64,000 nt of DNA from NCBI GenBank assembly GCA_029582155.1, contig CM055901.1, positions 5,622,874-5,686,873 on the forward strand, written 5' to 3'. Positions 38,558-49,078 of this stretch are shown here, one piece after another. The position numbers and the translations under genes are program-made. Within the stretch, counting starts at the first letter, position 1, and each line of letters opens with the position of its first letter. The notes beneath the pieces were generated by a model. That model had not been told where the DNA came from. It did no database searches and worked only from the letters and a program-made list of their open reading frames with translations. Source of the DNA: Panopea generosa. Lineage: Eukaryota; Mollusca; Bivalvia; Adapedonta; Hiatellidae.

Positions 38558-38639
38558 TATTGCTCTTATGGGACGATATGCGACTGTTACGGTGTTCCGT
38601 TTGGACCATCGCTTTTTTTATTTCTGAACCCCATACGAC

Positions 38640-39240
38640 GAAAGTCGAAAGTCGAAAGTCGAAACTACGATGGTGAAAGTCGAAAGTACGATGGTGAAAG
38701 TCATAACCATGATGATGAAAGTCGAAACTACGATGGTGAAAGTCGAAACTATGATGATGAAAGTCGAAACTACGATGGTGAAAGTCGAAACTACGATGAT
38801 GAAAGTCGAAACTATGATGATGAAAGTCGAAACTACGATGGTGAAAGTCGAAACTACGATGATGAAAGTCGAAACTATGATGATGAAAGTCGAAACTACG
38901 ATGGTGAAAGTCATAACCATGATGGTGAAAGTCGAAACTATGATGATGAAAGTCGAAACTACGATGGTGAAAGTCGAAACTACGATGGTGAAAGTCGAAA
39001 CTACGATGGTGAAAGTCATAACCACGATGGTGAAAGTCATAACCATGATGGTGAAAGTCGAAACTACGATGGTGAAAGTCGAAAGTACGATGATGAAAGT
39101 CATAACCATGATGATGAAAGTCGAAACTACGATGGTGAAAGTCGAAACTACGATGATGAAAGTCGAAACTATGATGATGAAAGTCGAAACTACGATGATG
39201 AAAGTCGAAACTATGATGATGAAAGTCGAAGGTTGAAACT
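38640..39240. repeat. Tandem array, 21-bp unit, forward arm
   Basis: About 28 copies of gaaagtcgaaactacgatgg(t), with variants gatgatgaaagtc and gtcataaccatgatg. Because the unit is 21 bp and lacks stops, long open frames appear on both strands, for example a 233-codon + frame reading ESRNYD(G/D) heptads. This is not evidence of a gene. Confidence 0.95.
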
Positions 39241-39284
39241 ACGATTGTGAATTCGAAACCACAATGGTGAAAACTTGAAATTCC

Positions 39285-39460
39285 ATCGCGTTTTCACCAT
39301 CGTTGTTTCGTGATTTCGTGTTTTCATCATCGTAGTTTCGTATTTTCATCATCGTGATTTCGACTTTCACCATCGTGGTTTCAACTTTCGACTTTAACCA
39401 TCGTAGTTTCGTGTTTTCATCATCGTAGTTTCGACTTTCATCATCGTGGTTTCGAACATC
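39285..39460. repeat. Same 21-bp unit, inverted arm
   Basis: About eight diverged copies of the unit in reverse orientation (ttcgactttcaccatcgtgg). They can pair with the forward arm. Confidence 0.85.
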
Positions 39461-39581
39461 GTGGTTTGGGGAAAAAAATAAAAATACTATGGTCGAAACG
39501 GAACATCGTTGACTGTATATGGTCATGACTACGATAAAGAATTCTCTGGAAATCGCTCGATTTATTTGCTGGTACCATCGG

Positions 39582-39930
39582 ATGCACAATAAATGTTGTT
39601 GTTGTTGTTGTTGTTGTATGGTGTTTAGCGTCGCTTTCAACAATTTTTCAGTCATAACGCGACGGTGTCTACTTGAGACAGTATTCTAAGCGCTGTCACA
39701 CTGGAGTATCATGCCGCAGACACATGGTATGATACCCCACCCAGTCACATTATACTGACACCGGGCCGACCAGACCTAGAACTCTCCTCCAAATGCTGAG
39801 CGTCAAGCGAGGAAGCTTCTAGTTTTTTAAATTCTTTGGTACGACCCGGCCAGGGATTGAACCCACAACCTTCCGCATGCGAGGCGGATGCTCTACCACT
39901 AGACCACGCCGCGGTCAATGCACAATAAAT
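39582..39930 (-). mobile_element. Full-length tRNA-Ala-like SINE (family A) with 13-bp target-site duplication
   Basis: The element (39595-39917, minus strand) starts with a tRNA-like head, gcgtggtctagtggtagagc. An Ala-type CGC anticodon loop and a B box (gggttcaatccc) follow. The body reads cttgacgctcagcatt, gttctaggtctggtcggccc and tagacaccgtcgc, and the tail is (caa)8. The direct repeat atgcacaataaat flanks it at 39582-39594 and 39918-39930. About 90% similar to 58715-59024, so a recently active family. Confidence 0.92.
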
Positions 39931-40094
39931 AAATCTATTTCGCAGTGAAATTTCAGAATTGGCGATTGTGCATGGTTCATAATTTTGTTATGAATAACAT
40001 TACTTATTGAACGACCCTCGTATGATATACAACAGGCTACATAATCGACGTATCCTTGGTATCATTATGTATTCTTTATACATGTTAACACGAT

Positions 40095-40150
40095 ATGGCC
40101 AAGCCGAATATTGAACCCACAACCTCCCGCAGAAGAGGCAAAAACTGCTA
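40095..40150 (-). mobile_element. SINE head fragment, family A-like
   Basis: ttgaacccacaacctcccgc on the + strand matches the B-box and variable-loop region of the family A head. No body follows. Confidence 0.4.
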
Positions 40151-40756
40151 GAAAAGAAAGAATCAACAAATAAATTTACAAAAACAGCCTTTTAAATGTT
40201 TCCACTCACTATAGGAATGAGGTGGACAATCAGTCGTGGGCTTTCACCTCAGCCAATGTGGAAGTATATACAAAGCACATTTTATTACATAAAACAGTTG
40301 ATAACCTTGTATGTCTTGGTCAGTTTGATACACAACTGGGTCACTCAGTGTGTACATATATGTAAGTTAAGTAGCCATAACGACATAGCTTACCAGGTCA
40401 TACGTACATATTTACACATTAAGTTAAACAATTTACTTACAGGTAGCTCGACCTTATTATGTAGATCACTGACCTGACACCTGACCACCGGCTATTATTG
40501 ATTTAATTCATACAGAGTGGTCACTGTAAAACTCATCCATCTGTTTAACAAATGGTGTTTATCTGAGATAGTGTTTCATCTTGATTTTATTTTCCAAAGG
40601 CAAATGTTTCTTCACCCGTCATTACCCTTCACCCTGACACCGGTTCAAATAATGGCCAGCTATGATCGACTATTACACATGAGATGTGCCCTAGCCGCAG
40701 ATTATGTTTACACGTCGAATAGTTATTTATTAAGCAGAGAAATACTATTGTAGATC

Positions 40757-40901
40757 ATGGACGGCGTCCTTAATAACATATACCAGGTGGTGACCGTACA
40801 GACGGACAACATAACCGTGAATGGATCAAGCGATAACTATTCCACCATTGATACCGGTTTGTGTTCAAATGCGTTTCCCAAAGCCAGTGTCTACTTACAA
40901 G
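40757..40901 (+). CDS. OST-alpha-like gene, coding exon 1
   Basis: Codons 1-48 plus one base. The extracellular N-terminus carries NIT and NGS sequons and CSNAFPKASVYLQ before the donor (caag then gtaacg). This end resembles the exon at 60343-60395. Confidence 0.85.
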
Positions 40902-43900
40902 GTAACGGAGATGTTTATTGTTTACATTAACATAATTGATAACATATACATCATCATTGGACTCAATATATTGTAATCTATAAAACAATTAGTACATACA
41001 ATGATTGTTAATATTCATGTACTCCGGCGTTGTGCAAACGTATATAGCACCAGACTGACATTTTATCAAAGCTCAAACCTGTAGTTAAGAATATAACAGT
41101 TTGGCTGAGACAAAGGTCCTCATTGGTGAGCGGTAAATATATATTATGTGTAGCGCCCAAGATCACTCAACCTATTTAGAAATACATGTAGATCAATATT
41201 TGCCAATTTAGTACAGCTTCGGCGAATGATGCGATATGTATTTATATCAAATACGAACCTTAGTCTCGCCGTGGATTGGTTAGTTTAATGTTATTATAAT
41301 TCGGAAGTTTAGGTTTTACGGAAATTCATATTTCAGTATGCGATTCTTGAATGGACGATGTTGGGGAGAGATAATTGTAACGTACCATCTTGCAAGCCGA
41401 AATCGAAAGATTACCCTGTACTGTTCTCTCTGATACTGGGAAATAGAATATATGCACAAGACTTGGTTTGTGTTGAATACGTTTTATTCACTAAAGCGCC
41501 AGACTCTAACTCCTACTCTTATACTAGCTCTAACAGTTCATTCATACACAAGCTATCTTATCATTAGTTGGCGGGTCTATAACTATACTCACGAATATAT
41601 AGTATATGGTTACAATCCTACATACCCCAGCCGGCGTAAAATAAACGATATATCGAATACCAAAAAAGAACTGTAGATAAAAATATTCTTATAATATATT
41701 GTTTTTATTTTGCAGGTCTGCGGTACAATATTGTAGAAGGAGTGTTTCTTTTTATCTGTGGAATCTTGACTGTCATAACGTGTGTTTTATACGCATCAGA
41801 GTTGCGCAGTAAACATTATAGATACAAGACGCCTGGTAAAAGATTGAAGACGCTTTTGCTGCTGGGTATCTATCCGGTATGTTGGTACATTACAGTTTGT
41901 TTAATTGTTCAATAAGTATGCCTGTTGTTAAAATTCATATGAAAACATCGATCGGCTTTAGTCTAAACATATTTATTTACTTCGATTGTGAAACAAATTA
42001 TTACAACTTATACAAATCACGCTCGAAGACTTCCTATGTAAAACTACTAGTAACCATATGTGGTAAAAAATGTCTTGCTTAAGGTCACCACACATAGCCC
42101 AGGATCGAATATATATAAAAGACAAAAAAAAACAGGCCAGAAGTGTCACTAACTATCGGTTCTCTAAAGTTCATGACCTCCAGTCTCGGACTGAATTCTT
42201 TTTCATTTCCACAGATTTACCACAAGTACAAATAACTCCAATAAAAAGCTAAAATGGGCAAATATAATTTTTTTTTCTTTTATGCTGAATACATCCTATA
42301 TTAACAAATTAAGAAGAAACATGGTTATTGTGACAATTTCATCTAATCAGAAACAAGCTAACAAATATTATATATGCCCTCAATATCCCTATACGTTTTT
42401 TCAGCCAACAGTAACCCCGTCTCAATGGTGGAAGCTGACCATGTGTGTAATTATCTAAGTAGCATACAGATAATCCTCCGTCCCTCATCACCAGTGAACA
42501 TTATATTTCCATTTCAAACTAAAGTCTGGCAATCAAATAAAAAAGCATACACCAAAACAAAACGCACATTGTGATTATATGTTAATAATGCGAACTAAAT
42601 AATCACGTTTATATACATATTTAATTAAATGAGATCGAAAATCATTCATCGAAATGTATTAACTTGGTTAAATTTAAATTAGATACTGTGTGTTATACCA
42701 AATGGTGTATGTTTCCTCCTTTCTCAGTTAAGGTTATGTAATGAAAAATACATATGAGCATTTATGTCAATTAACATGCCTGATACCATTTTAGCTGACG
42801 TCTTTTATGGCGTGTTTTGCTTTGTTCGTTCCGAGAAGTACGGTATTGGTGGATTTCATAGCATCTTGGTAAGTCCAATCTGACATTACTAGCAGCTGTG
42901 TTAACCTATTATTGTATCCAAGTTTTGTAAACCAAAGTACTTTCTTTTACAAATACGAGTCTATTTAATCAGTTTTAGTTTCAACTTTACAAATACAAGT
43001 ACATTACACATAAATACGTGAAAGATACAATTTTATACATGATTGAATAGCTCAGTTAACAAAACAGTTCAGAAGTCTAAATTTAATGCTTAATTACGGT
43101 AAAACGTTTAAAAATCATATGATAAAACAATAATGAACTCTTAATCTACCGTTCGGCTCTCTATTCGTTTCGTTTGCCTTTCGGGCTCCTTTGGAGCCGT
43201 CTCAACGTTATTGTGTCTCTAAAGACCGAGATCGTAGGTTCGAGTCCAGTTTGGTCTGAATAATGTATTTTAGAAATCAGTTATTTCCGAAAGAAAAATG
43301 GTTCTAACAAGGGCATAAATTCACAAAGCATTTGAGTCTCAAATCTAAACTCTAACTCAGAATTGCCTGTATGTGTGTTTTTATATTTCATGATACATAT
43401 CCTTGGTATAGATTTTGTACGCTTTAGGGAAACGTTGTATATTTTTTTCGTAAAATTGTTTTTAAAATTTCATTAGACTACCAATTTAAGGAGAGATTTA
43501 TTTTGATGTTTCCTCTATCAATTAATAATATAACATTTAACATGTTAAAAAAATGGCGTTGAATATCATTCATTCGCCTTCCAATGTCGTTTGTATATAC
43601 ATGTACGTTGTTTTTACCACAAAACGATAACATAATATAAACAACACTTTTGTTTCAGCTACCTTTCATTGTGTATATATGTGTTCATTACTATGTTGAT
43701 ACAATACTACGGCAACACGGAGATCATGATGCAGACACTCAGCGAGGACAAAGTCTCAATTCGAACTCCACCATGCTGCTGTTGTTTCTGCTTGCCGACT
43801 GTCAAAGTAAACAGGCACGTGCTCTATTGTTTATCTTAATTTTATTTTGTTGACTTACTCACTGCATGTAGCAAGTGATGTTGGTACATTCTGAGTAAAT

Positions 43901-46714
43901 GTACTACATCAACAGTATCTTGTTCATCATATATGTTCTTTCGTTTTTATTAGTGGCTTAAAGTGGATAGACGTTGCACGAATTCTGTTATATTGACTTC
44001 TTGTTTTTTTATAATTTTTAACATATATATATATATACATGTGAATCATGCTAAAGATAAAACAACTCAAAACATAACAAAAGAAGTTTATATGTATCTT
44101 AATTGTCCCTCCAGTTCCGATAGGTTGCATGTAAATCATATTACATAATTCATGGTTGGTGCAATGGTCTCGTGTGTTCGGTTTGTATTGTAATTAGACG
44201 CGCTCGCCATATTCTGATCTGTAGATTTATGTCTGGTTGTTCACAAATACTTATCTCTCTTTATATATATACGATTGTCATCTCACTCTAGCTGGAACAA
44301 CAGAGATCAGTAGCATATACACGTTATTGAGTTTTGTTTCAGATTTTAAGTATATCATATCATTAATGGAGACATATACATTTATATATTTAACAGACGT
44401 TCCGTGGGTGTGTTAAAGATGTTGATAATGCAAGTTGCAGTATTGCAACCACTGTTCCTGTTTTTAAAGGCGGTGATGTGGTCGGACGACAATGCTAGTG
44501 TAAATGCAGTACGTATCTACATCGTCACTTTGTAAAAGGCACACAACAAATTCATATAAGTGCAAACGTCATTAGAGAAATCCTTTTGTAATGGAGTTTG
44601 GTGCCTTTATAACAATAGTGACTATTAACAGGTCATCTGTGACATCTATCTTTCGGGATTGAGATCTATCTTATAAAGAAACAATACCCTTCTATAGATG
44701 AACTACAGTGCCATTATTATATCTCTATATATATTACAATTGAGTGATTTTTATTTGAAAACAGAGAAACGTGAATAGTTATCAACACATGCTATGTCAA
44801 GTGTGTTTGGACATTAAGATTTTCGGGGTTCAGTTTGTCGGCGTTATGTTTGACTTAATATAAAAACAAATGTAACGTAACTAAAAATATGATAAATCGA
44901 TTGTCACTGAATGAAACATAAACTTATATTTATTCTCAGAAAAAAAGTTTGTGTCGACGAGAACTGTTTGAGATTTTTCAACAACCAGGTTAAACTGTTT
45001 TATGAAATATGATGAAACATGCTTTTTGGTATTTAATATTGGTAACTATGGCAACTCAAACATAAGTGTTATGTTAGACTTTATTTAAAAGCGCAGTACT
45101 TTAACCGATATATACTTGTGCCTTTCATTTATTTAGATACAATTTCACACATATTTACACATATATTTCTTTGACCTATTAAACGTGGTGACATGCCAGT
45201 ATTAAATGAGAATAACGGTCGTTATTATGTTTTATGTTGTGTAACCTCATTTATGAAAACTGTTTGTTAGAATTACTCTTATAATGGCAACTACTTCAGC
45301 TACTTTAAGTGACCGAGCTTTTCTCTCGTAGTGCCTATTTGTATCTTTACAATATTTCACATTTTTAAATGGTTTCAATAGCATGTCTTGTTTTTCAGGC
45401 CACGCCAGATTCTCCAACATTTTATACAAACCTGTTATCAGGTGTCAGTACTCTGTTAGCTCTATATAGTCTGTCAGTGTCGGTCAGAGCGTCCCAGAAG
45501 CTTCTCAGTAAACACCGAATCAAGTTGAAATTTAAATTGCTACAGTTGGTTCTGATTTCTACTAATCTTCAACAGACAATATTTGGAGTGTTTCTGAAAT
45601 TCAACTTACCGCCTTGCAATGGAGCATATGGAAGTAAAGTAACGGCGTCAGGTACAGACATTAAGGTCTAAGTTCAATGTAGTTTATCGATGAGTGGATA
45701 CTTGTATGTTTTCATTGACTTAAAACTCAGTTATGGATCATTTGTTTAAATATAATTATTATTAATTTAATCTTTAATGCATGACTATTTAATGTTTAAA
45801 TGAAAATATTATTGTTGATTATATTTTCAAATCAATTTTACATCAACGCTATTTTTGCCTCGCCTTTTCTAAAGAAAAGCAAGAGACACTTGTGACGATT
45901 TCTCAAGGGTAAAACTTCATGTTTTTGTAATAAGCTGTTGTATAGAAATTGTTTGTCTGGTTACACCAACTTTGCCGTGTGGTAGTATAACGAGTAGAGT
46001 ATTGACCTCTCACGCTAGAGGTTGCGGGTTCGATCCTCCGGTCGACCCGATGCCTCTTGTAAAACATCACTCAGTACTGGTTCTATCCAGGAAGCAGACT
46101 CGACGGCGGTTCGTATAAGCTCTGAGCTTTCGTCGCAATCGAGCTAAAATAATTAGTCTGATATAAACTAACTTTTGTCAAACTTGTATAAGATGCTACA
46201 TTATTCCTGATAGCATTGCCCTCTGCATATACTTAAACAACGGAGAGCACATTAGCTGATAAAGGGTCGTAGCGACTGATAAACTGTTTCATCCAGACAG
46301 ACAATATCTATTCTCTTCTGGAATAAAAACCAAAATGAGGAAAGATTTTCTACGCGATGATGTGCTGAAACGCTAGACAGACTGCAAAATAATAATTTAA
46401 AGCAAGATCATATTGCCAGGCCAAAATGATTCCCTATCTTGCTGCTATATTTAAACATTATATTCGTTTTATAATCTACGAACAGTGTGTTATTTTTGTA
46501 ATTCAAAGAGCGCAAACAAGTTTACCTTATTCTCTTTCTTTTCACAGTGTACCACCACATGATGATAATTGGTGAAATGTTCATTCTTGCTGCACTAGCT
46601 CGGTTCGTCTACCGCAGATCAGAATCACGCAATCTGGCTGAAGTTCAGACTGGTTCTTCAGTGGAATACGGTAGTACTTCGTCTCCAGCTGATAGTACAA
46701 AGGTCAGCAGCTAA
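40757..46714 (+). CDS. Organic solute transporter subunit alpha-like protein, seven coding exons
   Basis: Solute_trans_a (OST-alpha/SLC51A) family. The known vertebrate protein pairs with OST-beta to move bile acids and steroid conjugates by facilitated diffusion across the basolateral membrane. Exons: 40757-40901, 41716-41876, 42795-42868, 43659-43814, 44397-44508, 45399-45651, 46548-46714; spliced, 355 codons against about 340 in vertebrates. Landmarks: acidic/polar N-terminus with N-glycosylation sequons, about seven helices, VPRSTVLVDF (114-123) after helix 2, Cys cluster PPCCCCFCLP (164-173), and GVSTLLALYSL (231-241). The start ATG has an in-frame TAG six bases upstream (40751). Intron 4 seems to begin with GC. 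A competing C-terminus is possible (see 47708-47731). Substrate is unknown, and many invertebrate paralogues are uncharacterised. Confidence 0.9.
41716..41876 (+). CDS. OST-alpha-like gene, coding exon 2
   Basis: Acceptor ttttgcag, donor ccg then gtatgt. Encodes residues 49-102: helix 1 (GVFLFICGILTVITCVLY), a basic loop (YRYKTPGKRLK) and the start of helix 2 (TLLLLGIYP). Confidence 0.9.
41970..42110 (-). mobile_element. SINE (family G) in intron 2
   Basis: tgtgaaacaaattattacaa, cacgctcgaagacttcct and a ggatcgaa block match 61835-62000 in order and spacing (tgtgaaacaagttcttacaa, cacgcccgaagtcttcct, ggatcgaacccacg). It lies antisense in intron 2. Confidence 0.65.
42795..42868 (+). CDS. OST-alpha-like gene, coding exon 3
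   Basis: Acceptor ccattttag, donor cttg then gtaagt. Residues 103-126 include the family landmark LFVPRSTVLVDFIAS. Only 74 nt long, but the flanking phases fit. Confidence 0.9.
43185..43262 (+). mobile_element. SINE head fragment, family S-like, in intron 3
   Basis: gatcgtaggttcgagtcc is an intact B-box region shared with the S family head at 7313-7488. The A box is poor. Confidence 0.4.
43659..43814 (+). CDS. OST-alpha-like gene, coding exon 4 (GC donor)
   Basis: Acceptor tgtttcag. Residues 127-178 cover helix 3 and the Cys-rich motif PPCCCCFCLP. The exon must end in phase 2 to join exon 5. The only fitting donor is aacag then gcacgt, a GC donor matching the GCAAGT consensus at five of six bases. 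The nearby GT donors (43807, 43819) put the next exon out of frame. Confidence 0.85.
44397..44508 (+). CDS. OST-alpha-like gene, coding exon 5
   Basis: Acceptor atttaacag, donor gca then gtacgt. Residues 179-216: helix 4 with the conserved pattern GVLKMLIMQVAVLQPLFLF, then a polar outside loop with one NAS sequon. Confidence 0.88.
45399..45651 (+). CDS. OST-alpha-like gene, coding exon 6
   Basis: Acceptor gtttttcag, donor tcag then gtacag. Residues 217-300 contain helix 5 (NLLSGVSTLLALYSLSV), a basic loop, and helix 6 (KLLQLVLISTNLQQTIFG). The longest exon; its frame is open well into both flanking introns. Confidence 0.92.
45965..46165 (+). mobile_element. SINE in intron 6 (same family as 3485-3600)
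   Basis: tRNA-like head gtggtagtataacgagtag with B box gcgggttcgatcctccg. The body ccaggaagcagactcgacgg then aagctctgagctttcg ends in an AT-rich tail. In the same orientation as the host gene. Confidence 0.7.
46548..46714 (+). CDS. OST-alpha-like gene, coding exon 7
   Basis: Acceptor ctttcttttcacag. Residues 301-355: helix 7 (YHHMMIIGEMFILAALARF), basic VYRRSES, then a Ser-rich cytoplasmic tail ending VSS and TAA at 46712-46714. A weak donor (aag then gtcagc, at 46703) could instead splice to 47708. Confidence 0.82.
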
Positions 46715-47227
46715 TTCATCTTTTGAGAATATTTGATAAACATCCGCCTTTATGTGTACCAAAACGATTGTATTTTAATCATATTAGGTAAATATAGTAA
46801 CATTTCCTTTTTTAATGTTTTGTATTTTGCTTGTCGCAGTAATTATAAATATTTAGACAATTTTATTTGTTGCGAATTTACCAACAACGGCCTTTATTTG
46901 GCTTAAGAGCGAGACTGATTTTAAAGCTTCTGAGTGGCGTTTTCCACGACTGTTCACAGGAAGTAAGACCAGCTGTCAAATAGTCTGTATAATTGTGTAA
47001 TGGTTGTGTGCATTGTATATAGTTGTATATAATTGTGTTGTTGTGGTTGATGGGCTGTTTTTAATACTTCATTTTACTGATAGGCATGTTCTATTTGCTA
47101 AAGGTAAAATAGAAAATTCTATAATAAAAACAAAATGTGTCAGTTTGTTTTGTATGTATATTTCATTCTAAAATGACAACAATATACAATGTTGTATTGT
47201 CTAAAGAATAAGTTTAGCTATTTTGGT

Positions 47228-47233
47228 AATAAA
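47228..47233 (+). terminator. Poly(A) signal candidate for the transporter gene
   Basis: AATAAA about 510 nt past the exon 7 stop. Other AT-rich hexamers nearby make this uncertain. If the alternative last exon at 47708 is used, the true signal lies further on. Confidence 0.25.
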
Positions 47234-48240
47234 GCAATATTGTTTTTTTTTATATGTAAAGATATAGAGTGTGTAATTTCAATATAATAACAAAGTTAAT
47301 TTTAACGCTTTTTCGTAGATTGCAATTTGTTTAATAGTTTATAAATATATTTTAAATTCTCTCACAATTTACATCCGCAAACAGAACATAAATGGTCGAG
47401 AATGACCGAGTTCTGAAACTCGAAGAAGAAACATTTGAAGGCATAAGTCTTTATTAAGATATTGTTCTCAAATATGGTTAATGGCACTGATGGGTATGGA
47501 ATTCACTTATATTCAATCATGTGGGAGAAGGCGGGTAGAAAGGGGATGAGCAGCTGTTGCTGTCGAAGAAGAATAAGCCATACCAGAATGCAACCTAATG
47601 AAAAACAACATTGGGTCAGAATGAAGGAAACTCATCGACATGAGGATGTAAAGGAAGAGAAGGTGATTAAATCTGCAACGTTTGACGTGTTTTCTTTTTT
47701 TTTTCAGTTGCAACCAGCCGACGTAATGTAAACAAAAATATACAACGACTACAAAATGGTATCTGACTGCAATATTGACTTATTATAATGATCAAGTGTT
47801 GGATATGATATTATGTAATCACATGTGACTTAGTTGGAGTATTCTGAAACTGGATGTGGTTGAGAAATCTTGGATCACGAAACATCTGTTGAAGTGTTAT
47901 GATTAGCATGATTTTGCTTTACATTTTGTTATATTATTTGGAAGTATGTTTAGCTTCTATTTACCGTTGTGCTAGTTAACATTTGTATAAGAAAAAAATA
48001 TGTGATGTTTTGTTTTGTTTCTGTTTGCGGTATAAATAACTGTCGGCCTCACAACAAACTATTGGACTGACAAAACATGAAATATTAACAATGATAGGAC
48101 CGCAGATGTATGAGAACTTAAAGAATAAAAGTTTAATAAAAGTATTGATCATTATAATTTATGTTGTAGTTATATACATACGGATCGACAGCTGTCTGTT
48201 AGTCACAGGCGATATATATATATGTGTATTTGTACTAGTT
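47234..48240. other. Downstream region, no firm gene
   Basis: An open + frame at 47462-47731 is moderately protein-like (SSCCCRRRISHTRMQPNEKQ) but matches nothing I know. It overlaps the possible last exon in the same frame. The remainder is AT-rich. Confidence 0.3.
47708..47731 (+). CDS. Possible alternative last exon of the transporter gene
   Basis: A strong acceptor (tttcttttttttttcag) is followed in phase 0 by LQPADVM and TAA. It would join the weak donor at 46703 and replace VSS at the C-terminus. Seen only as compatible splice sites; transcript data would decide. Confidence 0.2.
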   Translation: MQPADVM

Positions 48241-48244
48241 TCCA

Positions 48245-48625
48245 GTCACACATTCATGTTAACTGAACGGTACTGCGATACATCTATATCTAAACTGAAC
48301 GATACTGCTATACATCTATATTTAAAGTGAACGGTACTGCGATACATCTATATTTAAACTGAACGATACTGCTATACATCTATATTTAAAGTGAACGGTA
48401 CTGCTATACATCTATATTTAAACTGAACGGTACTGCTATACATCTATATTTAAAGTGAACGGTACTGCTATACATCTATATTTAAACTGAACGGTACTGC
48501 TATAATCTATATTTAAAGTGAACGGTACTGCTATACATCTATATTTAAACTGAACGGTACTGCTATACATCTATATTTAAAGTGAACGGTACTGCTATAC
48601 ATCTATATTTCAACTGTACGGTACA
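48245..48625. repeat. Tandem array, about 32-bp unit in alternating dimers
   Basis: About 12 copies of gaacggtactgctatacatc then tatatttaaa(ct/gt). Copies ending aaact and aaagt alternate strictly through most of the array, so the true repeat is a ~64-bp dimer. Nearly identical dimers imply recent spread. Confidence 0.92.
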
Positions 48626-48817
48626 AATATTGTAAATGTAAAACACTGAAAGCACGTAGAATATGAAATGTTATCCAACTGTGATTAACTGTGCATATAT
48701 TGCCGTTTGATGTGAAGTTAGTTTGTATGCCTTTATAGTAAATGTTTATGCTGGACAATTTAGAATGTAGAAGGATACCAAGCATTGATAAACTGTATGT
48801 GTTGGTACACGACTCTA

Positions 48818-49078
48818 GAACTGGGGTGCGTTACACAAAAAAAAACTTACGACAAAAATCGCCGAAAACGTTAACCGACAATTATTCATAATATTTTTAA
48901 TGTTCATCCAAATGAAGTCAAGTTGGCTCAAATCATGCAGAAAATTACATGTTTTCTGAAAATAAAATCATTCAATTTTCAAAATTTCAAAATTTGGAAA
49001 CACAACGGAGAAATTGTCAAATTGACTTACGTCGATTTTTATCGTAAGTTATTTTGTAAAACGCAGCCCAGGGGTCGT
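48818..49078. mobile_element. MITE with about 45-bp inverted ends
   Basis: ctggggtgcgttacac then acttacgacaaaaatcg on the left is inverted on the right as cgatttttatcgtaagtt then aaaacgcagcccagg. The interior is AT-rich and non-coding. Confidence 0.7.

Larger units (their letters stand above)
38557..39540. mobile_element. Foldback-like element with inverted 21-bp minisatellite arms
   Basis: A unique arm of about 62 bp at 38571-38632 (including ggtgttccgtttggacc) is inverted at 39462-39524 (including ggtcgaaacggaacatcg). Between them are a forward 21-bp array (38640-39240) and a shorter array of the same unit in reverse orientation (about 39285-39460). Inverted ends made of tandem repeats are the hallmark of foldback (FB-type) elements. 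No transposase. The class assignment is inferred from structure only. Confidence 0.65.
37839..40023. mobile_element. DNA-transposon ends enclosing nested elements (mariner-like TIRs)
   Basis: cgagggacgttcaataagta then atgtcat on the left is inverted on the right as a-taacattacttattgaac then gaccctcg, about 27 bp with few mismatches. The sequence type suggests a mariner/Tc1 end. TA follows the right end only. Inside are an S-family SINE, a foldback element and an A-family SINE. No transposase could be read. It may be one non-autonomous element later invaded by others, or a chance pairing of two solo ends. Confidence 0.5.

Noticed and set aside
38549-39250. 233-codon open frame of ESRNYD(G/D) heptads
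   Set aside because: Produced by a 21-bp repeat without stops; frames are equally open on both strands (163 and 188 codons elsewhere), and the array belongs to a foldback element.
39595-39917. tRNA-Ala gene on the minus strand
   Set aside because: A tRNA-like head with A and B boxes, but it continues into a conserved 250-bp body and CAA tail with a target duplication: a SINE.
43807-43820. GT donors for exon 4 (gtaaac, gtgctc)
   Set aside because: Both give phase 0, which puts exon 5 into a frame with an early stop; only the GC donor keeps the family sequence going.
45247-45429. Minus-strand open frame opposite exon 6
   Set aside because: Overlaps the start of the well-supported OST-alpha exon 6 in antisense.
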